DNA from: Bacteroidota bacterium
Lineage (GTDB): Bacteria > Bacteroidota > Bacteroidia > Bacteroidales > JAAAOM01
Direction of reading: 5' to 3'
DNA length: 61,476 nucleotides
Assembly (NCBI GenBank): GCA_009908855.1
Contig: JAAAOM010000054.1
Span: 1-61,476, forward strand
Made by a program: the position numbers and the translations under genes. The notes beneath the pieces were generated by a model. It did no database searches and had not been told where the DNA came from. It saw only the letters and a list, made by a program, of their open reading frames with translations. This document shows positions 16,309 to 24,738 of this stretch, one piece after another (positions within the stretch are counted from its first letter, which is position 1; each line of letters starts with the position of its first letter).

Positions 16309-17400
16309 TTATTTTTCGCGTCCCAGTGATTTCAGCATGCGGGTATGCATTTTTATAGCACTGGCAAAATTTGGCTGCACGAAATAAGGTAATTCGTGTT
16401 TTTTGGCTACTCGTTCCACAATGGGGGCGATTTTTTTATAATGAACATGACTGATATTTGGAAATAAGTGATGTTCAACCTGGTAGTTTAATCCACCAAT
16501 AAACCAGGAGAATATACGACTTTTGGGTGAAAAATCGGTAGTTGTTATCAATTGATGAATCGCCCAATTATTGTCCAGGTTTCCTTCATCATCCGGTAAG
16601 GGATACTCGGAAGAAGGCATCACGTGGGCCGCCTGAAAAATAGCCCCCAAAATTAATCCACTCACAAAATGCATGGATACAAATCCCGCTACAACCAAAT
16701 ACCACGGAAGCGGCAAGAATATTATTGGTACAGCAAGAAATATGGAGAAATAAATGATTTTGGAAATAACCAGGTCAACCAATAATCGGCTGTACGTTTT
16801 GCTATTATTCAGCGGCGCATTCATGTTTCTGTACTTAGCCAAACGTACAAAGTCTTTACTGACCACCCACGATAAGGTCATTAATCCATATAAAAACCAG
16901 GCATACCAATGCTGAAACCGATGGATGGCGTACAATGGTTTATGGGGTGAAAACCTCAAGATTCCGGCCGGATCAATGTCTTCATCATGTCCGTCAATAT
17001 TGGTATAACCATGATGCAGCGTGTTATGCTGGAATTTCCAGTTGATCGGGTAACCGCCCAGTAGATAAAGCGATTTACCCATCCATTTATTAACTGCATT
17101 ATTTTTAGAAAGAGACCCATGGTTGGCATCATGCATTAACCCCATACCAATACCTGCCATACCCACACCCATGAGCAGCCATCCGCTATAAATAACCCAA
17201 AATGTATTAATTACACCAGTTAGCATGAGAAAAAATGGTGTTAAATAGCAGGCTACCATTATCAGTGATTTAAAAAAAATATGGACATTCCCATATTTGG
17301 TAATATTGTTGGTTTCAAAATATTGCCCGATTTCCAATCTCAGTTCTTTCACAAAATCGAGTTTTTCTTTTGAGAAATTTATTTGTTGTACGTTCGTCAT
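16309..17400 (-). CDS. Membrane fatty acid desaturase (front-end/acyl-CoA type)
   Basis: 363 aa with four or more transmembrane segments (about residues 45-90 and 205-255). The three histidine boxes of di-iron desaturases are present: HDANHG, HNTLHH and, near the C-terminus, QVEHHLFP. A Gln in place of the first His of the third box is the mark of front-end (delta-5/6-like) desaturases. It introduces double bonds into membrane fatty acids using O2. It has its own upstream region of about 240 bp; the LytTR regulator precedes it on the same strand and could control it, though that is only positional. Confidence 0.88.
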   Translation of the reverse strand: MTNVQQINFSKEKLDFVKELRLEIGQYFETNNITKYGNVHIFFKSLIMVACYLTPFFLMLTGVINTFWVIYSGWLLMGVGMAGIGMGLMHDANHGSLSKNNAVNKWMGKSLYLLGGYPINWKFQHNTLHHGYTNIDGHDEDIDPAGILRFSPHKPLYAIHRFQHWYAWFLYGLMTLSWVVSKDFVRLAKYRNMNAPLNNSKTYSRLLVDLVISKIIYFSIFLAVPIIFLPLPWYLVVAGFVSMHFVSGLILGAIFQAAHVMPSSEYPLPDDEGNLDNNWAIHQLITTTDFSPKSRIFSWFIGGLNYQVEHHLFPNISHVHYKKIAPIVERVAKKHELPYFVQPNFASAIKMHTRMLKSLGREK

Positions 17401-17644
17401 TCTTTTATGTTTTTAACCTTCATTTTTTCGGCACGTTTTCTCACTATTAAATCGAATGGCTAAATTATTTCAATTACGTCTGTTATAAAGCAGTTTATAA
17501 GCAGACCAACCTTCGAAATGACGCAAAAATAAAACAAAAAAACTCCTGATAATTAAAAAAGGGATGTTTGGAATGATAGAGGGGTTAAACAGTCTTATAC
17601 GGGATGGACGGCATCAGGGTGTGGTAAATGACACTCATCCCTGA

Positions 17645-18490
17645 CTACCGTATCACCTCTTTTAGCTTAAGCAGGTACTGCCGGGAAACAGGTAGTTTTT
17701 CCTCCAATCCGGAAAGTGTTAACCAATGATTGTTATAGTTTTTGGAAAGATTTTCGATATAATGCGAATTCACTATACATATTCGATGACATCGCATAAA
17801 ATTTGCATAAGCCCTGAGTTGTTGTTCAATATTCTTAAGTGTGCTTCTAATTAATTTTTTTTTAAAGATATTGTCCTCCTTAAATGCAATTTCAACATAA
17901 TTATCGGCTGATTTTATAAATGCAATATCAGAAATAAAAAGGTCTAATGTTCCGGAGCCATTGTCAATACTAAATTCGATTGATTTATTCCGGTAATGAT
18001 CTTCATACTGCTCAACTTGTTGTCGGATGTTTTCCTTTTCTCTTTTCAGTTCAGTATTTTGCTGTTTGTAAGCCTTTAATTTTTCATGCACCCATAATAC
18101 CACCAGGGGTGCAGCACAGATCAATGTTGTTTTAAACATTATATGAAATGTAATGGAGACATCACCTACAAAGCGTAAATAAAAAGCGAAGGCTACTGAA
18201 CTCATCGCCAATAACAAAAAATTTCCGAAGTAGTTGGGAAAAACAGCATCCGGATTACTATGGCCATAATCCTGTATATAATTATTAAATACAATAAGTA
18301 TTAAAACAAGTGTAATAAAAACAATTGCTCCCAGGCCGGCAATAAATAACAGGCGGTTATTAAAATCAAAACCCTGTAACGGAAATGGTTGAAAAAACAA
18401 CACAAACAAAAATACCCCCAGGCTTATGCTGACATAAATACCGAGATATGCTTTAAGCATCTGAATAAGCTGATTAATTTTTTTATTCAT
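17645..18490 (-). CDS. Membrane-bound LytTR transcriptional regulator
   Basis: 281 aa. Four hydrophobic segments (about residues 14-33, 48-68, 86-104 and 113-131) are followed by a coiled coil (about 132-165) and a LytTR DNA-binding domain (about 185-281: FIKSADNYVEIAF, MRCHRICIVNSHYIE, LPVSRQYLLKLKEVI). This fusion replaces the usual receiver domain with a membrane sensor, a common Bacteroidota variant. The signal is unknown. Its neighbours are the desaturase downstream and an IS element upstream. Confidence 0.85.
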   Translation of the reverse strand: MNKKINQLIQMLKAYLGIYVSISLGVFLFVLFFQPFPLQGFDFNNRLLFIAGLGAIVFITLVLILIVFNNYIQDYGHSNPDAVFPNYFGNFLLLAMSSVAFAFYLRFVGDVSITFHIMFKTTLICAAPLVVLWVHEKLKAYKQQNTELKREKENIRQQVEQYEDHYRNKSIEFSIDNGSGTLDLFISDIAFIKSADNYVEIAFKEDNIFKKKLIRSTLKNIEQQLRAYANFMRCHRICIVNSHYIENLSKNYNNHWLTLSGLEEKLPVSRQYLLKLKEVIR

Positions 18491-18808
18491 TCAATACATT
18501 TTGTGGTCCGGATTCCATTCATATTACTGTTCTGACATAAACCCGTTAGCCGCTTCCTCAGCCTTTTTATAAAAGTACGAAAATTTGTTTTTACTACATA
18601 AGTATTCATTATAACGACAGGTTATTTTAGGGGTATGATGGCTTATAGCAGTGGGTTTTTATATTAATTGGTCAACAACTTTCATTGGAAGAAATAAAGC
18701 ATTAATTTCCGCAAGACGTTCAAATGCATATTTTAAAATTTTCAACAACATTATTAATAATAAGTTCAACAAGAACAACAAAAGCCATAGATCAATACAA
18801 AAGAAATT
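18491..18808. other. 318-bp intergenic region between the LytTR gene and the IS element
   Basis: AT-rich, without an open frame of coding character, RNA gene or strong hairpin that I can see. It should hold the minus-strand promoter of the LytTR regulator, but no convincing TAnnTTTG box is obvious. Confidence 0.4.
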
Positions 18809-19895
18809 GGCTATAGTTTAATTTAGCGTTGTGTTTATTAAATCTTGATAATTTTGCCCTATTTCCATGTAGGTATTACGAGCAGTAATATCAATTAAGC
18901 TTTTGTTGGTGAAGTCCTTTAAAAATTCTTTTGATTGCTTCAGCCTCTCTTTCGTTTTAAACCAGTTCAGGTATTTCTGCAAGTATTTAGTGGATACTCC
19001 GCCAAATTGGTACTCTAACCACTTTTTCAGTCGACTATCAATAGAATTCACATGTTGGACATGATATATTTTCTGCTTTACGTATTGCTTTAAGTCTGCT
19101 CGTATAGCATGGTGTTCCATATCATTATCAATAGCGAAGCCTTTGTAACTAACATGGCTATCGCTGCATAGAATGGTATCATCAGAAACTCGTTGTCCGA
19201 TAGCTTGAGTAATATCAGATTTTTTTATCCTTCCAAATGTAACAACCGATAAATCAAGTTCAGTATCCCTATCCGCAGTAACAATGACAGCCACCTGTTC
19301 GTTGCTTATGCCTTTTTTCTTGGCAGAACCACCCCGCTTTCTGGGCTTTCGGTCATATAACTTGCTTCCTTTAGAAGAATGAAGGAAAAATGTGTCGTCG
19401 CTTTCTGTGATTCCTTTGAAACCACCTTGATCAATATTTTCAAGGCCCGATAAAATTTTATGCCGCCAATCAAATGCTGTTTTTTTGTTTATCTCCAGTT
19501 CATCCTTAATCTTATCAAGGCTAAGTTCTTGCTCCATTAGTTTCAAATAATCCGTGATAAGTTCTTTTTTATGGATACCTGCTAGCCATGTACCTGTATA
19601 TTCAGTAAATGTTTTCTTGCAACTATTACAATAATAACGCTGGCTACCCTTGTCTTTACCGTGTTTTCGATATTTTTTACCGGAGCAGCGCGGACAACAA
19701 CCTATTTTATTATCCAAGTGTTCTCGTCTTTGCCCCAGTATGTTTAATGAATGACTAGTAGGTTCATTTTCAATCTCCGAGAGTAATGCAACTCTTTCTT
19801 CTTGGCTAAGCGATAATAGTGTGGCTCTTATTTCAGATTTATCCATGCTTTTTTCTTTAAAGATACAAAATAAAACGCTATTATAAACTATAGCC
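18809..19895 (-). mobile_element. IS1595-family insertion sequence
   Basis: A 1087-bp element bounded by imperfect terminal inverted repeats. GGCTATAGTTTA plus TAGCGTT is read at 18809-18830, and its complement at 19874-19895. One transposase gene fills it, and its stop codon lies inside the left repeat. The bases outside (AAGAAATT on the left, TTAGCTAA on the right) do not form the 8-bp target duplication usual for this family. Confidence 0.85.
18818..19846 (-). CDS. IS1595-family transposase
   Basis: 342 aa. An N-terminal zinc ribbon (CPRCSGKK ... YYCNSCKKTF, about residues 51-81) is followed by a small helix-turn-helix linker (LSLDKIKDELEINKKTAFDWRHK). The ISXO2-like catalytic domain comes next: acidic residues in ITESDDTFF and in CSDSHVSYKG, and a lysine/arginine-rich insert (RKPRKRGGSAKKKG). 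The HAIRADLKQY and HVQHVNSIDSRLKKWL motifs mark the family. The length is normal and I see no frameshift, so it may be active. Confidence 0.9.
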   Translation of the reverse strand: MDKSEIRATLLSLSQEERVALLSEIENEPTSHSLNILGQRREHLDNKIGCCPRCSGKKYRKHGKDKGSQRYYCNSCKKTFTEYTGTWLAGIHKKELITDYLKLMEQELSLDKIKDELEINKKTAFDWRHKILSGLENIDQGGFKGITESDDTFFLHSSKGSKLYDRKPRKRGGSAKKKGISNEQVAVIVTADRDTELDLSVVTFGRIKKSDITQAIGQRVSDDTILCSDSHVSYKGFAIDNDMEHHAIRADLKQYVKQKIYHVQHVNSIDSRLKKWLEYQFGGVSTKYLQKYLNWFKTKERLKQSKEFLKDFTNKSLIDITARNTYMEIGQNYQDLINTTLN

Positions 19896-19971
19896 TTAGC
19901 TAATTATATAAACCTGATCCTCAGTATATAATTTCAAATTTCCAAAAATATTGAATTACTGTTTCTGTAAA

Positions 19972-20412
19972 TCAATCCTCTCCGATATAAGTCATCTTAA
20001 CAAACATATCCTTTTCACCACCGGATACCATAAACCGGGCATCCTCATATTTGGGAGGCCCCATCCTGCTCTGTGCATTGTTTGATGCACAAACACCCTC
20101 TTTGGGAATACCAATAAAGTTGGCATCCAGTTCATCATTATCATTCTCATCATGAAAAAACGCCAGGGCATATTCGCCGGGTTTAAAATTCAGGCTAAAC
20201 CTGGCTTTACCATTCGTAATGGGAGCAGTGAATTTTTTCAAGGCTTTTTCAGATCCCATCGGGAATCCATCCGCTCCGGTGAAAACGGACATGGCAATTT
20301 TTCCATTATCATTCCGGATGTCAGACACTACAATATTCAGCTTTGTACTTTGAGACCGTGCCGGAATAAATAAAATACTTAACAATATTATTAAGATACA
20401 TTTTGAATTCAT
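19972..20412 (-). CDS. DUF2141 secreted protein
   Basis: 146 aa from the ATG at 20412, chosen because it places a clean signal peptide at the N-terminus (MNSKCILIILLSILFIPARS); the frame is open 11 codons further. The DUF2141 pattern is clear: LNIVVSDIRNDNGKIAMSVF, FKPGEYALAFFHDENDN and FIGIPKEG. These are small beta-sandwich periplasmic or secreted proteins of unknown function. It stands alone on the minus strand beside the IS element. Confidence 0.8.
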   Translation of the reverse strand: MNSKCILIILLSILFIPARSQSTKLNIVVSDIRNDNGKIAMSVFTGADGFPMGSEKALKKFTAPITNGKARFSLNFKPGEYALAFFHDENDNDELDANFIGIPKEGVCASNNAQSRMGPPKYEDARFMVSGGEKDMFVKMTYIGED

Positions 20413-20686
20413 TATTTCGTGTTTTATGGATTCATGTAAATACATGTCAAAGGTATTTTATAAATAAAGAAATTTACATATTTCACATGATAATTGTAAT
20501 GGAAAAATGTAGCAATAACTATTCTTTAAGCCATATAAGTGTAATTTGCAACTTCAATAATAATTTAATATATTAACGATACGCAACCTGTATCCGATAA
20601 AATGCATCTGTATGTTTTAAACGTTACATAATAAGAATTATTTATACTTTTAATCAAAACCAGTTATAAACTTAAATTGATCCATT

Positions 20687-21988
20687 ATGAAAGCATTCAT
20701 GCACCTTATGGCTATATTAATTGTTTCTGTTTTACTATCCTGTGAAAAGGAAAAAAATAATAACAACAATAGCACTATTAATGTACAACCCGTATCCATT
20801 GCACAACTTAACGGCTATGTGCAGAAAGGTCCCTATCTCAATGGTACCACGGTAACGCTGGCCGAAATGAAAGGAGACTTTATTCCTACCGGCAAGAATT
20901 ACAACGCCCAGATACTTGATAATAAAGGAACTTTTAATTTTAATGGTCTTGAATTGGAGTCACAATATGCATCTCTGCAGGCAAATGGATTTTATTTTAA
21001 CGAAGTATCCGGTGAAAATTCACAGGCACAGCTAACTTTGCAGGCTTTAACCGACTTATCTGATTCGACCGATATTAATGTTAACGTACTCACAACACTG
21101 GAGAAAAGACGAGTGGAATATCTTATCGCTGAAGGTAGCTCCTTTACAGATGCCAAATCACAAGCCCAATCAGAAGTTTTGAAGATATTTGGTTTTGCAC
21201 CATCGGGTATGAACGTATCCGAAAAACTGGATATTGCTAAAGCAGGAAATGATAATGCTGTGCTATTGGCTGTATCAGTTATATTGCAAGGAATGCGCAC
21301 AGAAGCCGGACTATCGGAATTATTGGCCAATATCAGCTCAGATATCCGAACCGATGGCGAACTGAATGACAGTACCCTGGGTATGGCCCTGATAACTGAT
21401 GTGAATTTAATTAATATGACAACAGTACGTGAAAACATCGAAGCACGCTATCAGGAGTTAGGTGTAGAAGCATCTATCGGAACGTTTGAAAAATATATAA
21501 ATGACTTCAAAGCTACCAGTGAATACACAGCACATTCAGGGGTTGAATATCCGGAAAATGGTGATTACGGATCAAATTTACTGGCTGTAGGCCGTACCAA
21601 TTATCCACACTACAATGGTTCTGAAAATACAACAGTTAGCTTTGCAGCAAAATTAAACAAAGGAACCAGTGTAAAAGTAGGTTTTTATCCTGATTTTTAT
21701 ATTGACACGATAGCAGAAGGGTGGTTTAATGATACCATAGATATGGACAGTCTAATTATTGAAAAAAAATATGCCTCCTGGTCCTATGCACCCTTCTCAA
21801 ATGAAGGATGGGAATATACAGATTATGAACCGGAAACCGCTTCAATAATATTTACGAGCGACACGGAAGCAGGGCAAATCGATTTGAAATTTTTTCTCAC
21901 CGGAACTGGTAGTGCTACTTTAGAGATTTACGAAAATAATTCAGATACCATTACCCGTATCAAAAAGATTTATTGGACAGATGAATAA
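20687..21988 (+). CDS. Large lipoprotein with carboxypeptidase-regulatory-like N-terminus
   Basis: 433 aa with a lipobox (LLSCE, Cys at about residue 19) followed by an asparagine-rich tether. The next part (LNGYVQKGPYLNGTTVTLAEM) resembles the opening of beta-sandwich carboxypeptidase-regulatory-like domains. A helical middle (VLTTLEKRRVEYLIAEGSSF ... SEVLKIFGF) and a beta-rich C-terminus follow. This layout occurs in surface lipoproteins of Bacteroidota; no function is known to me. It is monocistronic, with a hairpin downstream. Confidence 0.7.
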   Translation: MKAFMHLMAILIVSVLLSCEKEKNNNNNSTINVQPVSIAQLNGYVQKGPYLNGTTVTLAEMKGDFIPTGKNYNAQILDNKGTFNFNGLELESQYASLQANGFYFNEVSGENSQAQLTLQALTDLSDSTDINVNVLTTLEKRRVEYLIAEGSSFTDAKSQAQSEVLKIFGFAPSGMNVSEKLDIAKAGNDNAVLLAVSVILQGMRTEAGLSELLANISSDIRTDGELNDSTLGMALITDVNLINMTTVRENIEARYQELGVEASIGTFEKYINDFKATSEYTAHSGVEYPENGDYGSNLLAVGRTNYPHYNGSENTTVSFAAKLNKGTSVKVGFYPDFYIDTIAEGWFNDTIDMDSLIIEKKYASWSYAPFSNEGWEYTDYEPETASIIFTSDTEAGQIDLKFFLTGTGSATLEIYENNSDTITRIKKIYWTDE

Positions 21989-22039
21989 ATAAAGTAATTC
22001 GGTAATAGGGTATAGCAATCGAAATGACTATGTATTCCG

Positions 22040-22063
22040 GGCTACAAGCACAAGCTTGTAGCC
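22040..22063. terminator. Hairpin between two convergent genes
   Basis: A perfect 10-bp stem GGCTACAAGC / GCTTGTAGCC with loop ACAA. It is placed between the stops of the lipoprotein and the convergent membrane protein. The T tract after it is short on either strand. Similar sequences recur in Bacteroidota genomes, so it may also be a dispersed repeat. Confidence 0.55.
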
Positions 22064-22076
22064 TTTCCAACCAAAA

Positions 22077-22595
22077 TCATCTAACACTCCCATCAATCTC
22101 AGCCACAACAGCATTCGCATCATAGAGCTTTTTTTTATCTTCTGCATTAAGCTCAAGCTCATTAGCCAACCGCTCTATCGTGGGTTTGATACTGAGAAAA
22201 ACCAATACAACTATTGCTGATAATACAATAAACAACCAGTAACCGGTTAATAAATAGGCGCCAATGGCAGTTAATGAAGATGCTTCCATAACCGACCATC
22301 GAACCACTTTCGCAGCACGCAAAGCGTACATTTTTGACATAAGACCAGGTTTTTCTTTTATGCTGTGAACCCGTTGTTGATACATCACTTTGTTAATGAT
22401 TATTCCCACGATTACCACAGCCGGTATTAAAAATATAAATATGTCCCATAACCTGTTAAATCGATGTTCAAATAATCCACCAGCCACCAACACAATTGAT
22501 ATCACCCCAAAAACACCCTGACTGGCAATAAAGGCTATATAAATAATCTCTAACGAACGGAAATAATCCCCTGAAGATATTTGCTTGTTTACCAT
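22077..22595 (-). CDS. Small integral membrane protein of unknown function
   Basis: 172 aa with four transmembrane segments: about residues 14-41 and 50-67, a pair of basic residues around 68-95, then 101-118 and 119-137. A charged C-terminal tail includes ERLANELELNAEDKKKLYD. The family is not recognised. It is monocistronic and convergent with the lipoprotein. Confidence 0.65.
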   Translation of the reverse strand: MVNKQISSGDYFRSLEIIYIAFIASQGVFGVISIVLVAGGLFEHRFNRLWDIFIFLIPAVVIVGIIINKVMYQQRVHSIKEKPGLMSKMYALRAAKVVRWSVMEASSLTAIGAYLLTGYWLFIVLSAIVVLVFLSIKPTIERLANELELNAEDKKKLYDANAVVAEIDGSVR

Positions 22596-22652
22596 ATTCG
22601 AATTATTTAAGATTCAATATCATATTCAATAAAACTAGGCCTCAGCAATTTT

Positions 22653-22669
22653 AATTTATATTCACTGAT
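22653..22669 (+). repeat. 17-bp direct repeat, left copy
   Basis: AATTTATATTCACTGAT occurs here and again exactly at 22908-22924. In both places ACAATATTAA follows about 40 bp later (22692 and 22949). The two copies flank the palindromic element at 22733-22867. Confidence 0.75.
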
Positions 22670-22732
22670 TCTTCAGAATAATAATCTCTTGACAATATTA
22701 ATAATGAATATCCGCAATCGCTCATAATTAAA

Positions 22733-22867
22733 AAAGCAATTTTCGAAAATGCCATCAAACGCTCCAGTCACATTGAGCGTAGTCGAAATGTCCTGGTAAT
22801 GAGTTAAAATAACCCTTCGACTACGCTCAGGGTGACCACCTTACAAGGCATTTTCGAAAATTGCTTT
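22733..22867. repeat. 135-bp MITE-like palindromic element
   Basis: The outer arms, 21 nt each (22733-22753 and 22847-22867), are perfect inverted repeats centred on TTTTCGAAAA. Inner arms (22767-22787 and 22816-22836) pair at 19 of 21 positions and contain GAGCGTAGTCGAA, a motif common in dispersed repeats of Bacteroidota. There is no coding capacity. The size, perfect ends and nested symmetry suit a miniature inverted-repeat element or a strong cruciform/RNA hairpin. Confidence 0.75.
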
Positions 22868-22907
22868 ATTCCCGTAATTAGTTTATGCATGATTGCGAAT
22901 AATAAAA

Positions 22908-22924
22908 AATTTATATTCACTGAT
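22908..22924 (+). repeat. 17-bp direct repeat, right copy
   Basis: Identical to 22653-22669; see that entry. Confidence 0.75.
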
Positions 22925-22973
22925 CCTAAAAAAAATACTAATTACGTAACAATATTAACAGGATTTTCTGCAA

Positions 22974-23007
22974 ATAAAAAAACCACGATGAAAAACACAC
23001 CGTGGTT
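22974..23007 (-). terminator. Minus-strand terminator for the GyrI-like gene
   Basis: The stem AACCACG / CGTGGTT has a 13-base loop. Read on the minus strand it is followed by seven T residues. It lies 32 bp past the stop of the gene ending at 23040. Confidence 0.75.
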
Positions 23008-23039
23008 AATCGACCGATTATTAAACCAGGCGATATAGT

Positions 23040-23588
23040 TTATTTAATCGTGAAATAAATCATGGTTTCATACTCATCCGGGTCTTTAACTTCCTCCGGG
23101 TTTGTAATATATACTTCCCATGCCTGACCGGTTGAGGACAACTCATTTTTATCGAGATAAGCCATTAATTCATCATAAACAGGCCCCATCTCTTCATAAG
23201 GCCCTTTGTACAGGGTGCTAACAGCTTTAGCTTTGGGAAATTCCCGATACTTAAATTCCCCTTCGGTTTTCACTTTGCTGCCTACAGGTGCCCCAACGGC
23301 CATTTTAGTATCTCCCTCCGGATCATAAGAAAAATAAACCGAAAATGCAGGGCCGGCAGGCTGAATTTGATGCTGCCCCAGGTAACCATAAAGTTTACCA
23401 AACATTTCAGGCATTTTTTGTCCAATTTGCTGTGATGGCACAGTGGCCTGCAAAATAACGGCTTTCATACCATCCATATCTTTAACTTCTATCTCTCCAG
23501 GTTCAATTGCATTCAGTGATAAGTTAAATACAAAACTTATGGCCAGGATGGCACATAAACTAATTTTTTTGAATTGATTTGGTTTCAT
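23040..23588 (-). CDS. Secreted GyrI-like/effector-binding domain protein
   Basis: 182 aa. The signal peptide (about residues 1-27, ending SLNA) is followed by the AraC effector-binding/GyrI-like fold: VILQATVPSQQIGQKMPEMFGKLYGYL, PAFSVYFSYDPEGDTKMAVGAPV, then AVSTLYKGPYEEMGPVYDEL and WEVYITNPEEVKDPDEYET. This fold binds small hydrophobic ligands. The signal peptide makes it a periplasmic version without a DNA-binding partner. It lies downstream of the Crp/Fnr regulator on the same strand, 127 bp away. Confidence 0.8.
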   Translation of the reverse strand: MKPNQFKKISLCAILAISFVFNLSLNAIEPGEIEVKDMDGMKAVILQATVPSQQIGQKMPEMFGKLYGYLGQHQIQPAGPAFSVYFSYDPEGDTKMAVGAPVGSKVKTEGEFKYREFPKAKAVSTLYKGPYEEMGPVYDELMAYLDKNELSSTGQAWEVYITNPEEVKDPDEYETMIYFTIK

Positions 23589-23715
23589 TGTTTTGTTTTT
23601 TAAAGGATTAACTATTTAAATTTCTGATAACACAAAACTATCTGACCTGAGTGACATCAGTATGTCAGCAGTAAATATGATTTTGTTATAAACGTTGAAT
23701 TTTTATTCATTCCTG

Positions 23716-24411
23716 TTATCCCAGCCTGCTTAAATGTTCCAGCAGGTCGGGCCGGTCAACAATAGTATTACCCTCTTCAATACGAATAATCAAATCGTTC
23801 TTTAATTCATTAATCAATTTATTGGCGCTTTCAAGGGAGATGGTGGCCAGTTCGGCAATTTCTTTTCGGGTGATATGTTTAAAAACATCTTCCTTCATAA
23901 ACTCATCCTTCAGCAGGTATAAAAAACTTTGTGCCAGTTTACCGTGATTATTTTTGGCACTTGTGTTTGACAACCGGTCGTATAAATATAAAAACTCACG
24001 GTTATAATACTCCATAATGAAATGAGTAAGCCTGACATTCTTTAAAAAAGCTTCCTGAATGTATTCACGTTTTACCTGACAAACACATGTATCTTTCATG
24101 GCTGTACAACTCATTCCGTGAAAATCGCTCCCAAACAAAACGGGCAAACCTAAAAACTGGTTGGATGATATAAGTTTTACCACGGTGGTGCGGCCATTAT
24201 CGCTTTCCACAGAGGCTTTCACAAGTCCGTTGCGTATAAACACAATATGCGATATAAAAGTCCCCTGCTTAAATATGGTTTCTCCCCTGGTGTAGTTCAC
24301 ATCACGACTGATAAAAGCATTGTTCATCTCCGCCTTTATCATCCCCGTCAGTTCCTGAAACATCTCATACGTTGACGTAATGGTTTCTATGTCATCCGGG
24401 AAATTATCCAT
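23716..24411 (-). CDS. Crp/Fnr-family transcriptional regulator
   Basis: 231 aa. A cyclic-nucleotide-binding-like beta-roll (about residues 38-130: YTRGETIFKQGTFISHIVFIRNGLVKA ... FLGLPVLFG), a long dimer helix, and a C-terminal winged helix (HITRKEIAELATISLESANKLINEL, about 180-205). The N-terminal cysteines of FNR are absent; the four-residue CTVC-like pair (CQVK, MKDTCVCQ) lies in the beta-roll and is not the FNR pattern. The effector is unknown. Such regulators in Bacteroidota often respond to nitrosative or redox stress, but no target is evident here. Confidence 0.85.
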   Translation of the reverse strand: MDNFPDDIETITSTYEMFQELTGMIKAEMNNAFISRDVNYTRGETIFKQGTFISHIVFIRNGLVKASVESDNGRTTVVKLISSNQFLGLPVLFGSDFHGMSCTAMKDTCVCQVKREYIQEAFLKNVRLTHFIMEYYNREFLYLYDRLSNTSAKNNHGKLAQSFLYLLKDEFMKEDVFKHITRKEIAELATISLESANKLINELKNDLIIRIEEGNTIVDRPDLLEHLSRLG

Positions 24412-24738
24412 AATGAATTGATTAATACCGTAAGTTAAACAAAAACGTGATGAATTAAAAATGCTTTGCGTGATTACGAAAAATTGTCATCAGTTTTTGT
24501 TCAGAATATTACAAGATTTAACTGGTAAAAATACCATCACCAACATGTTAAATTATAGCACTTAAAAAATGATTAATTGCAATCACTCCTCGTAAATTTA
24601 TTCAACTCAAAAATGACTAATACAAACCATTTAATCTTCAGTCAGCAGTATGAACGCAACCCGCTATTATGTGTCAATGCTCTTATTGAGAAACCAAATG
24701 AATATTAAATAACAGGTAATAATTTAAAACATCGCACT
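24412..24738. other. 327-bp divergent promoter region
   Basis: This lies between the Crp/Fnr gene (minus) and the chemoreceptor (plus). It contains GGTAAAAATACC (about 24522), a short dyad, but no convincing -7 box or hairpin. No open frame of note. Confidence 0.4.

Noticed and set aside
18801-19903. 8-bp target-site duplication of the IS element
   Set aside because: The flanks AAGAAATT and TTAGCTAA do not match.
22692-22700. Promoter for a plus-strand gene in the 22.6-23.0 kb gap
   Set aside because: TTGACA-like bases are present, but there is no -7 TAnnTTTG box at proper spacing and no gene downstream on that strand.
22832-23038. A 68-codon ORF overlapping the palindrome and terminator
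   Set aside because: It runs through the palindromic element and the minus-strand terminator and has no coding character.
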